Assembly (NCBI GenBank): GCA_947495795.1 | Contig: CANMAI010000002.1 | Coordinates: forward strand, 186,001-250,000 | DNA from: an uncultured Paracoccaceae bacterium | Lineage (GTDB): Bacteria > Pseudomonadota > Alphaproteobacteria > Rhodobacterales > Rhodobacteraceae | DNA: 64,000 bases | Direction: 5' to 3' | Part shown: piece by piece, positions 8,766-16,016 of the stretch | Layout of the letters: every line of letters starts with the position of its first letter | How positions within the stretch are numbered: the first letter of the stretch is position 1 | Program-made: the position numbers and the translations under genes | Notes under the pieces: generated by a model | What the model saw: only the letters and a program-made list of their open reading frames with translations | The model's database searches: none | What the model was told of the DNA's origin: nothing

Positions 8766-9185
8766 ATGTTTGATATTGGCTGGCTCGAGCTGATCATCAT
8801 CGGGATTGTTGCGCTGATCGTTGTCGGCCCCAAGGACCTGCCCGGTATGTTCCGCACGGTGGGCCGCTTCATGGGCAAGGCGCGGGCGATGGCGCGCGAA
8901 TTTCAGCGCTCCATGGAAGAAGCCGCCGATGAGACAGGGCTGAAGGATGCGGCCAAGAGCATGAACGATATCGGTGATATCGGGATGGGCGGGCCGACGA
9001 AATCTGCGCAGGCTTACGCGAAAAAGTTCATGACGGACGATGATGCGGACGCAAAAACGGATGCAAAGTCGTCCTCCAAGTCCGAAGCCGCCTCCAAACC
9101 CAAGCCCAAGCCCAAGGCTGCTGCCAAAGCCGAGGTTACCGTGCAGTCCGAACCCGAAGCCAAACCCGCTTCCGACGGAGCCTGA
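8766..9185 (+). CDS. tatB: twin-arginine translocase subunit TatB
   Basis: Protein of 139 residues with a short hydrophobic N-terminus starting [22 protein letters not shown]. The Glu in the membrane helix and the GPKDLP hinge identify TatB rather than TatA. An amphipathic helix ([22 protein letters not shown]) and a Lys/Pro-rich tail (KPKPKPKA) follow. TatB forms the substrate-receptor complex with TatC. It is separated from tatA by 22 bp and from the next gene by 2 bp; the GGAG used by that next gene lies within its last codons. Confidence 0.95.
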   Translation: MFDIGWLELIIIGIVALIVVGPKDLPGMFRTVGRFMGKARAMAREFQRSMEEAADETGLKDAAKSMNDIGDIGMGGPTKSAQAYAKKFMTDDDADAKTDAKSSSKSEAASKPKPKPKAAAKAEVTVQSEPEAKPASDGA

Positions 9186-9187
9186 GT

Positions 9188-9775
9188 GTGGAGCCCGGTA
9201 TTGAGCCACGTTTCAAGCTGAGCGGCTTTATGCGTTTGATCGTGGCCTTTGCGGCTTGGCTGGCGGCCTCTATCGCCTGTTTTATGTTCTGGATACCGCT
9301 TTTCGAGACGGTACGCGTGCCTTTGGCGGCAGCAATGGCCGGGCAGGGTGTTGTGGAGACCAAGGTTGTTTTTGGCAGCCCGCAAGAGGCCTTTTTGCTT
9401 CGGACGCGCGTCGCTGCCGTTTTCGGGCTGATCGTCAGTGTGCCTATCGTGGCCTATAACGTGGTGCGGATCTGGATCTCGACGGAGCGGGTCTTGCGTC
9501 GGGCGGCGTTGGCATCGACGGTGCTGTTTCTGGCAGGGGCGGGTTTTGCCCTTTTCGTTTATGTGCCCGGAGAGATCGAGCGTATCTATGCGCCTCTTGG
9601 TGAGGGAGATTTCGGGGATCTCGTTCTTGAATTGTCTTTCCTCGCCGAATGGACGCGATATGCGCTCTTTATGATGAGTGCCTTTGGGTTGGCATTGCAG
9701 ATCCCTCTGCTGCTGTTTCTTTGGAAATACCGCAAAAGAACGCGCCAGATGGCGGCCGTTGCGAAGGAAGTTTGA
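9188..9775 (+). CDS. shortened TatC-like membrane protein between tatB and tatC
   Basis: Membrane protein of 195 residues with four predicted helices (about 16-36, 72-95, 105-127, 157-179). It is collinear with the true TatC encoded just downstream: GSPQEAFLLRTRVAAVFGL corresponds to TSPQEYFFTLIRISMVFGL in TatC, and FGLALQIPLLLFLW to FGLCFQLPVLLTLM. It ends in a basic tail (KYRKRTRQ) where TatC continues with helices 5 and 6. The N-terminal HLAELRTRL motif of TatC, which contributes to signal-peptide binding, is replaced by PRFKLSGFMRL. I infer a diverged TatC paralogue, perhaps an accessory subunit. GTG start with GGAG seven bases upstream; an ATG at 9230 is the alternative. It is a complete frame, not a broken gene: spacing to both neighbours is 2 bp. 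Confidence 0.75.
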   Translation: MEPGIEPRFKLSGFMRLIVAFAAWLAASIACFMFWIPLFETVRVPLAAAMAGQGVVETKVVFGSPQEAFLLRTRVAAVFGLIVSVPIVAYNVVRIWISTERVLRRAALASTVLFLAGAGFALFVYVPGEIERIYAPLGEGDFGDLVLELSFLAEWTRYALFMMSAFGLALQIPLLLFLWKYRKRTRQMAAVAKEV

Positions 9776-9777
9776 GA

Positions 9778-10668
9778 ATGGCCGGCATCGCTGACGACGA
9801 AATCGACGACACATCCGCCCCGCTGATCGAGCACCTGGCCGAACTGCGCACGCGGCTGATCCGCGCTGTGATCGCGTTTTTGATCGGTATGATCATCTGC
9901 TTTGGTTTTGCGGAGTTCATTCTCGATTTTCTGGTAGCTCCCATTGAGCAGACATTGCGGGATCTGGGCGACCCGGATCCGAAGTTGCAGTTCACCTCGC
10001 CGCAGGAATACTTTTTCACATTGATCCGAATTTCAATGGTGTTCGGGCTTGCGCTCTCTTTCCCGGTGATTGCGCATCAGATGTGGCGGTTTGTAGCGCC
10101 GGGCTTGTACCGCAATGAGCAGAATGCGTTTCTGCCGTTCCTCATCGCCTCTCCCGTTTTGTTCATTATTGGTGCTTCTTTTGCGCATTTCGTCGTTACG
10201 CCGCTTGCGATGGCCTTCTTTCTGGGCTTCGCGGATGTGGCATCCGTGTTTTCCAACCTGCTGATTGCCAGCCCGCCCGTGGTGGAGGGGGCGGAGGATA
10301 CCGGCATTGATATCGTCTTCTTCGGGAAGGTGAATGAGAGCCTTGATATCACGCTGAAATTCATCGTGGCCTTTGGGCTTTGCTTTCAGCTGCCGGTGCT
10401 TTTGACGCTGATGGGCAAAGCGGGGCTTGTTTCTGCTGATGGGTTGCGGGCGACGCGGAAATACGCGGTGGTGGGTATTCTGGTGCTGGCCGCGATTGTA
10501 ACGCCGCCGGATGTGGTGACGCAGATCATCCTCTTTACGGTCGTCTACATGCTCTATGAGATCTCCATTCAGCTTGTCGTCATCGTGGAACGCAAGCGCG
10601 AGGCGCAGCTTCGGGCGGATGGATATTACGACGATGAGGATGAAGAGGCTGACAAGAGCACATCATGA
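9778..10668 (+). CDS. tatC: Sec-independent protein translocase subunit TatC
   Basis: Inner-membrane protein of 296 residues with six helices. The N-terminal HLAELRTRLIRAV motif (19-31) and the cytoplasmic loop FVAPGLYRNEQN carry the residues known to contact twin-arginine signal peptides. FTSPQEYF, the long periplasmic loop (residues about 150-195) and the TPPDVVTQ turn before helix 6 are family features. The C-terminal tail is acidic (YYDDEDEEADK). The ATG lies two bases after the stop of the tatC-like gene; an in-frame extension to 9649 is only overlap with it. The stop overlaps the next start by four bases. Confidence 0.95.
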   Translation: MAGIADDEIDDTSAPLIEHLAELRTRLIRAVIAFLIGMIICFGFAEFILDFLVAPIEQTLRDLGDPDPKLQFTSPQEYFFTLIRISMVFGLALSFPVIAHQMWRFVAPGLYRNEQNAFLPFLIASPVLFIIGASFAHFVVTPLAMAFFLGFADVASVFSNLLIASPPVVEGAEDTGIDIVFFGKVNESLDITLKFIVAFGLCFQLPVLLTLMGKAGLVSADGLRATRKYAVVGILVLAAIVTPPDVVTQIILFTVVYMLYEISIQLVVIVERKREAQLRADGYYDDEDEEADKSTS

Positions 10669-11519
10669 GTAAGAAGGCGTGGAAGCGGATGGCCGCTGCG
10701 CTGGAGCGGATGAGCCCGGCACCTATCCCTGTTCCCAATTTTCGGGGCGCGGATGCCTTTGTGTGGCATACCGAGCCTGACAGGCTTGAGGCTGTGCGCC
10801 GGGTGAACCGTGTGCCGATTGAACTGCTGGTGGGGATTGAGCGTTCCCGTGATACGCTTCTGGAGAATACGCGCCAGTTTGCCTCCGGCTTTTCGGCGAA
10901 CAATGTGCTGTTGTGGGGCGCGCGGGGGATGGGGAAATCCTCTCTCGTGAAGGCCGTGCACGCCACTGTGGCGGCAGAGGTGCCGGGCCTGAAACTTGTG
11001 GAATTGCAGCGGGAAGATCTGCCGAGCCTTGGGCGGCTGATGGATTTGTTACGCGGGGCTGAGACGCGGTTTTTGTTGTTTTGCGATGATCTGAGCTTTG
11101 ACCATGACGACAGCCACTACAAATCGCTGAAGGCGTTGCTGGATGGTGGTATCGCCGGGCGGCCCGACAATGTGCTGTTCTACGCCACCTCTAACAGGCG
11201 GCATCTGATGCCGCGCGATATGATCGAGAATGAGCGCTCGGCAGGTGTGAACCCGGCTGAGGCGGTAGAGGAGAAGGTAAGCCTTTCGGATCGCTTTGGC
11301 CTCTGGCTTGGCTTTCATGCCTGCGATCAGGATGAGTTTCTCATGATGATCCGAGGATATTGCACGGCTGCCGGGATCGAGATTGATGACGAGACACTTC
11401 GGGCTGAGGCGATCGAGTGGCAACAGACACGCGGCAGCCGCTCTGGCCGGGTGGCATGGCAGTACGTGGCGGACCTGGCAGGGCGGCGGGGTGTTTCGCT
11501 GAAACCCTTGGTCGGGTGA
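10665..11519 (+). CDS. DUF815 family P-loop ATPase
   Basis: ATP-binding protein of 284 residues of the DUF815 family (PF05673, from memory). Walker A is GARGMGKSS at 85-93, a Walker B-like FLLFCDDLSFD follows near 135-145, and a sensor-like FYATSNRRHLMPRD near 175 resembles AAA+ clamp-loader proteins. The biological role of the family is not established. The ATG overlaps the tatC stop (ATGA), so it is translationally coupled to the Tat operon, though the family is also found without tat genes. A strong bidirectional terminator closes the operon. Confidence 0.88.
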   Translation: MSKKAWKRMAAALERMSPAPIPVPNFRGADAFVWHTEPDRLEAVRRVNRVPIELLVGIERSRDTLLENTRQFASGFSANNVLLWGARGMGKSSLVKAVHATVAAEVPGLKLVELQREDLPSLGRLMDLLRGAETRFLLFCDDLSFDHDDSHYKSLKALLDGGIAGRPDNVLFYATSNRRHLMPRDMIENERSAGVNPAEAVEEKVSLSDRFGLWLGFHACDQDEFLMMIRGYCTAAGIEIDDETLRAEAIEWQQTRGSRSGRVAWQYVADLAGRRGVSLKPLVG

Positions 11520-11556
11520 GACGGCGGGCCTACCATCCGCGCAAGGCAGATGAAAA

Positions 11557-11590
11557 AAGGGCGGCCCCGGGGCCGCCCTTTGTTATTTTG
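11557..11590. terminator. bidirectional rho-independent terminator
   Basis: Stem aagggcggcc/ggccgccctt with a CCGG loop, preceded by A-rich sequence and followed by TGTTATTTT. It separates the convergent DUF815 and rne genes and has T-rich tails in both directions. Confidence 0.9.
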
Positions 11591-11604
11591 GTCCGAGGCT
11601 GGGC

Positions 11605-14223
11605 CTATTTGCCGAGTGCCCGGGACCACCAACCCTTTTTCTTGGGTTCGTCGCCTTCCGATGCGTGTTCGGAATCCGGCGCGGCATCTGCGGCCACAGG
11701 CTCCGGAGCGTCGGTCGTGACGGATGCAATTGTTTCCTTTGAGGATGCGCGGGTGCGTGGCTTCCGCGTGGGCTTTGCTGGCTGTTCCGGTTCTGCAGGA
11801 GCCTCAACTGGTGGCGTCTCCGCTGCGGTCTCTGAGATGGAGGTCGGCTCAGGCGCCTGCTCTGCCGAAGCGGGCGGGTCCTGCGGCGTTTGGGCCTCAG
11901 TCTCGGCTGTGCTTTCCTCCGGTTTGGAGGTTTTGCGACTGCGCGAGCGTGAACGGCTGCGGCTTTTCTTGGGAGGCTCGGCATCCTGTGCGTCGGTAGA
12001 GGCGGCTTCTTCGCCTGTCTCTGCTGGCTGTGCAGCGTCCTCGCCGGGCTCTGTGGCCTTGTCGTCGCCGTTTGCCTGCGCAGTCTCGCTTTCATCGCCA
12101 TTGCCGCCTTTACCGCGCCGACGACGCCGGCGACGGCGTTTCTTCGGCGCACCTTCTTCGCGGGCTTCGGAGCGATCTTCTGGTTGCGCCTCGATCACCT
12201 CGACCTCGTCCTCATCGGGAAGGTCCGGGAGGGCGTCGACAACGCCTTCCAGTGCCGAAGCCTCCGGGATGATCCGGGTCGCGACCTTGAGGCGTTCGAT
12301 CTTGTAATTCGGGCTGATAAGTGTCGGGTCGCCCTCGATCCGAACGGAGAGGCCAAAGCGGCCCTCGATCATCGCCACGTGCTCGCGTTTTGCGTTGAGC
12401 ATGTAATTGGCGATTTCCACGGGGCAGGTTACCAGAACTTCCTTGGCACGGCGACGCACGCCTTCCTCTTCCAACTCGCGCAGGATCGAAAGCGCGAGGC
12501 TGTCATCGGACCGCACGCGGCCTGTTCCATGACAATGCTCACAAGGCTTGGTCGTGGCCTCCAGCATGCCGGGGCGGAGGCGCTGACGCGACATTTCCAG
12601 CAGGCCGAAGCCCGAGATGCGGCCGACCTGGATACGGGCGCGATCATGTTTGAGCTTGTCTTTCAGACGCTTTTCGACAGCGTTATTGTTGCGGCGATCT
12701 TCCATATCGATGAAGTCGATTACGATCAGGCCTGCGAGATCGCGCAGTTTGGCCTGTCGTGCGACTTCCTCGGCCGCCTCAAGGTTGGTCTTGAGGGCGG
12801 TATCCTCAATGGAGCCTTCCTTGGTGGAGCGGCCCGAGTTCACGTCGACGGCAACAAGCGCCTCGGTGACGTCGATCACGATATAGCCGCCGGATTTGAG
12901 CTGCACCGTTGGGTTGAACATCGCGGAGAGGTAATTTTCCACCTGATAGCGCGCGAAGAGGGGCAGGGGTTCTGCGTATTGGCGCACGTTCTTGGCGTGG
13001 GACGGCATGAGCATTTTCATGTAGTCCTTGGCTTCACGGTAGCCGCGCTCGCCCTCGACGAAGATCTCGTCGATGTCGCGCGAATAGAGATCGCGGATCG
13101 AACGTTTGATCAGGCTGCCTTCCTCGTAGATCGGGGCCGGCGCGATGGATTGCAGCGTGAGATCGCGGATCTGCTCCCACTGGCGGAGCAGGAATTCGTA
13201 ATCGCGCTTGATCTCTGTCTTGGTGCGTTTGGCACCGGCGGTTCGGATAATGAGGCCCGCGCCCTCCGGCACTGTGATCTCGCCCGCGATTTCCTTCAGT
13301 TTCTTGCGGTCTGGCGCGTTGGTGATCTTGCGGGAGATGCCGCCGCCGCGCGCTGTGTTGGGCATGAGAACGCAGTAGCGGCCTGCGAGCGAGAGATAGG
13401 TGGTGAGGGCCGCGCCCTTGTTGCCACGCTCTTCCTTGACGACCTGCACGAGCAGGATCTGGCGGACCTTGATGACTTCCTGGATCTTGTAGCGCCGCGC
13501 ACGTGGCTTGCGGGGACGGATTTCTTCCTTGATGTCCTCTGCGCCGGAGGTGTCGTAATCCTCCGCTTCGGGTGCTTCGCCCTCTGTGGCACCAGCTTCC
13601 TGTTCCGGTGCGCCTTCGTCCGTTGCTTCCGCCTTTTCGTCGGTTTCAGCTTCGCCAGACGCTTCTGGTGCTTCTTCCGCTGGCGTCTCTGAAACCGGGG
13701 CATCCTCGTCGGCAGAAGCCTGTTCGGCGGCTTCCGCCTCTGGTATCTGACCGCCTTCGGGCAGATCTTCGACAAGCGTGGAGCCGCTCTCTTCGCCCTC
13801 TTCGATCTCGCCGATCACTACGTCATCTGCTGGAGCCGCAGCAGCGGCCTTGGTGCGAGAACGCGAACGGCTTCTGGAGCGGCTGCGGGATTTGGGCTTT
13901 TCTTCCTCTTCCTCGCGTGCATCTTCCTCCGCGTTCAGCGCGGCTTCCTCGGCCAGAAGCGCTTCGCGGTCTGCGATCGGGATCTGGTAGTAATCGGGGT
14001 GGATCTCGGAAAAGGCCAGAAAGCCATGCCGGTTTCCGCCATAATCGACGAAAGCGGCTTGCAGGGAGGGTTCTACCCTTGTGACTTTTGCCAGATAGAT
14101 GTTTCCGGCGAGTTGGCGTTTGTTCAGCGACTCAAAGTCGAAATCTTCAACCTTGTTTCCATCCACCACGACAACACGGGTCTCTTCCGTGTGCGTGGCA
14201 TCGATCAGCATTTTCATAGGCAT
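11605..14223 (-). CDS. rne: ribonuclease E/G
   Basis: Endoribonuclease of 872 residues that starts mRNA decay and processes rRNA. The S1 domain begins NIYLAKVTRVEPSLQAAFVDYG at about 41; an acidic insertion of roughly 150 residues (about 93-243) splits it before RYKIQEVIKVRQILLVQV. The insertion contains a run of Ser-Arg dipeptides (112-123). The catalytic DNase I-like part has VDVNSGR and VIDFIDM, whose acidic residues bind Mg2+, and the Zn-link PCEHCHGTGR. The C-terminal 200 residues are disordered: an Arg block (KKRRRRRRRR), acidic repeats and a second SR run before the end, the usual degradosome scaffold region. ATG start gives MPMKMLIDATH, matching related proteins. Residues are intact. 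Confidence 0.95.
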   Translation of the reverse strand: MPMKMLIDATHTEETRVVVVDGNKVEDFDFESLNKRQLAGNIYLAKVTRVEPSLQAAFVDYGGNRHGFLAFSEIHPDYYQIPIADREALLAEEAALNAEEDAREEEEEKPKSRSRSRSRSRSRTKAAAAAPADDVVIGEIEEGEESGSTLVEDLPEGGQIPEAEAAEQASADEDAPVSETPAEEAPEASGEAETDEKAEATDEGAPEQEAGATEGEAPEAEDYDTSGAEDIKEEIRPRKPRARRYKIQEVIKVRQILLVQVVKEERGNKGAALTTYLSLAGRYCVLMPNTARGGGISRKITNAPDRKKLKEIAGEITVPEGAGLIIRTAGAKRTKTEIKRDYEFLLRQWEQIRDLTLQSIAPAPIYEEGSLIKRSIRDLYSRDIDEIFVEGERGYREAKDYMKMLMPSHAKNVRQYAEPLPLFARYQVENYLSAMFNPTVQLKSGGYIVIDVTEALVAVDVNSGRSTKEGSIEDTALKTNLEAAEEVARQAKLRDLAGLIVIDFIDMEDRRNNNAVEKRLKDKLKHDRARIQVGRISGFGLLEMSRQRLRPGMLEATTKPCEHCHGTGRVRSDDSLALSILRELEEEGVRRRAKEVLVTCPVEIANYMLNAKREHVAMIEGRFGLSVRIEGDPTLISPNYKIERLKVATRIIPEASALEGVVDALPDLPDEDEVEVIEAQPEDRSEAREEGAPKKRRRRRRRRGKGGNGDESETAQANGDDKATEPGEDAAQPAETGEEAASTDAQDAEPPKKSRSRSRSRSRKTSKPEESTAETEAQTPQDPPASAEQAPEPTSISETAAETPPVEAPAEPEQPAKPTRKPRTRASSKETIASVTTDAPEPVAADAAPDSEHASEGDEPKKKGWWSRALGK

Positions 14224-14713
14224 AAGTATGTGTGTTCTTTCTCATCCCAACACGCCTTAGGGCCCGGAAACCGGGCGGAGAAGTGGATTGGGGATTTTGA
14301 TTGGGGAGGAATGCGGCCAACTCACGCTCCGCTGCGCGGCGGGAAGCCGGAGGCAGGGGATGGCTCAGATGGTCTGCGCGTTCCATCGCGGTTATTACTC
14401 CAGCGCCATTTTGAAGGCGCCATACGGGTCCCGGAACGTCCGGGGCAATTTCGGCGCAAGCGCCGGTCGCACACTCATTTTGCGTACCATGGTCAGAAAG
14501 CTTGTTCAGAATTCTGCGTATGGGGTCGCGAGTGCGACGAATCTAAAAAGTCTTTGGCTCACGGAGCCTGACCTTTTTGTTCTACGCGGTTTGCGGCGGT
14601 GAATACAATCTCTTTTCATGATCTTTTCGCCACGCTTTGCGGCCTTGCTGCGATGTGCTAGGCTCTGCGGAAAAGGAACGAGCGGGCAGAGTTCCGCAGA
14701 GGCTGAGCAGAGA
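14224..14713. promoter_or_regulatory. 490-bp rne/amiC divergent intergenic region with five hairpins
   Basis: No gene is supported here. Between 14403 and 14578 five hairpins follow one another: gcgcc/ggcgc (14403-14420), cccgga/tccggg (14430-14444), cggcgc/gcgccg (14452-14465), gtcgc/gcgac (14525-14538) and ggctc/gagcc (14556-14568). The last is flanked by aaaaag and cttttt, giving an extended terminator-like stem in both directions. On the minus strand these would fall in a long rne leader; RNase E mRNAs in other bacteria are autoregulated through the leader. I could not place a convincing promoter for either gene. Confidence 0.45.
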
Positions 14714-15856
14714 ATGATATTTCTTTTCAATCGCTTTGCGATATTTGCGGCATGTGTGCTGGCGAGCGCCGCGCTGGCCGCCGAGCCGCGCGTGCGGCCC
14801 GAAGCCACTGGCCTTTCGACAGGGCTGTGGGGTGGCCTGCGGGTGGAGATCGGGCTGACCGAGCGGGTGGCGTATCGACTGAAAGCGGACGCGCTTCAGG
14901 TGGTGATCGATCTGGATATGGAGGCCGATCTGCCGCTTTTGGAAACGGAGGCGGTGGAGCACGCGGGTACTCTGCCCGGTGCCGGTGGTGCGACGCGGAT
15001 CAGATTGGTGACACGCCATGCGCAGATTTTGGAGAGTGCTGCATTCGAGGCGCGGGCGGCAGGGCCTGTGCTTGTGCTGCAGTTTAAGAAGACCGCCGAT
15101 GCGGAGCAGGCCGCTGTTGTGGATGCAATTAGGCCGGATACGGCGCTGGTGATGCTTGATCCGGGGCATGGCGGGCGCGATCCGGGGGCTGTACGCGAGG
15201 GGGTTGCGGAGAAGGATATCGCTCTCGCCTTTGCGAAGGTTCTTGCGCATGAGCTGAGAGGGGCCGGGTTGCGTGTGGAGATGACGCGCAAGAGAGATGT
15301 GTTTCTGCCGCTGGCGGCACGCGTGGCGGCCGCGAGGGCGGCGGAGGCGGACATCTTCCTTTCGCTGCATGCGAACACGGTGACCCGCGGCGTTGCTTCA
15401 GGCCCGACGGTTTACGTTCTGGCCGATCAGCCTTCGGATGCGGACGCGGCTGCTGTGGCGGATTTTGAAAACAGCGCCGACCGGTTGGCGGGATATGTTG
15501 TTGAGCCGGCAGAGGATGATCTGACGGGTGTGCTGCGTGATCTCTCCTATCGCGCAACGGGGGAAGCTTCCCGCGCACTTGCCGGGGACATTGTGGGGGC
15601 TTTGTCGGGGAGCGTGGGGGTTATCCGCTCCCGCCCGCTTCGCGCAGCCAATTTTCGAGTGCTGAAGGCGCCGGATATCCCCTCGGTGCTGGTCGAGCTC
15701 GGGTTTCTGGGCCACGCTGAGGATAGAGCCCTTATGCAGAACGCGGATTGGCAGGCGGAGGCTGCGGTTGCAATGAAAGCGGCGGTTTTAGGGTGGCTGG
15801 AGAGCCGGGAAGCGCCGCTTTCATTGCAACCGCAGCTGATGGGTGCGGCAGAATGA
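14714..15856 (+). CDS. amiC: N-acetylmuramoyl-L-alanine amidase
   Basis: Peptidoglycan amidase of 380 residues that cleaves the stem peptide from muramic acid, acting in the periplasm during cell separation. A signal peptide ends near residue 23 (ALAAEP). An AMIN-like beta domain (about 40-125) that targets septal wall precedes the Amidase_3 domain. Zinc ligands are visible: His152 in DPGHGG, Glu166 in VAEKD and His219 in LSLHAN; the catalytic Glu is in VLVELGFL. The start was placed at the ATG opening the signal peptide; the longer frame from 14618 adds no recognisable sequence. The last 30 codons contain a long perfect inverted repeat (separate entry). The gene is followed 160 bp later by mrcA. 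Confidence 0.9.
   Translation: MIFLFNRFAIFAACVLASAALAAEPRVRPEATGLSTGLWGGLRVEIGLTERVAYRLKADALQVVIDLDMEADLPLLETEAVEHAGTLPGAGGATRIRLVTRHAQILESAAFEARAAGPVLVLQFKKTADAEQAAVVDAIRPDTALVMLDPGHGGRDPGAVREGVAEKDIALAFAKVLAHELRGAGLRVEMTRKRDVFLPLAARVAAARAAEADIFLSLHANTVTRGVASGPTVYVLADQPSDADAAAVADFENSADRLAGYVVEPAEDDLTGVLRDLSYRATGEASRALAGDIVGALSGSVGVIRSRPLRAANFRVLKAPDIPSVLVELGFLGHAEDRALMQNADWQAEAAVAMKAAVLGWLESREAPLSLQPQLMGAAE
15761..15836. repeat. 24-bp perfect inverted repeat inside the 3' end of amiC
   Basis: Arms at 15761-15784 and 15813-15836 are perfectly complementary over 24 bp, around a 28-nt loop. The left arm begins gctgcggttgcaatg and the right arm ends cattgcaaccgcagc. Both arms are coding: the left gives AAVAMKAA and the right APLSLQPQ, near the C-terminus of the amidase. 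There is no T-run after it. It ends 20 bp before the amiC stop. Confidence 0.9.
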
Positions 15857-16016
15857 TGAGGCTTGCCGGATCAGTCTTTGCAACTGTGAGAATAGCGCTT
15901 ATGTGCCGAACTCGTGATCCAATGTTTCGATGCTGCGGTTTAAAGTGATCGCAGGGCTTTGCGCCCGGTTCGCCGGTGCGGTAGAGTGACTGTAATGCCA
16001 ATGAATGAGGCGTGAT

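Noticed and set aside
12184-13692. 502-codon open frame on the plus strand opposite rne
   Set aside because: It lies wholly antisense to rne, whose motifs are intact; long antisense frames are common in GC-rich genes. No family feature in its translation.
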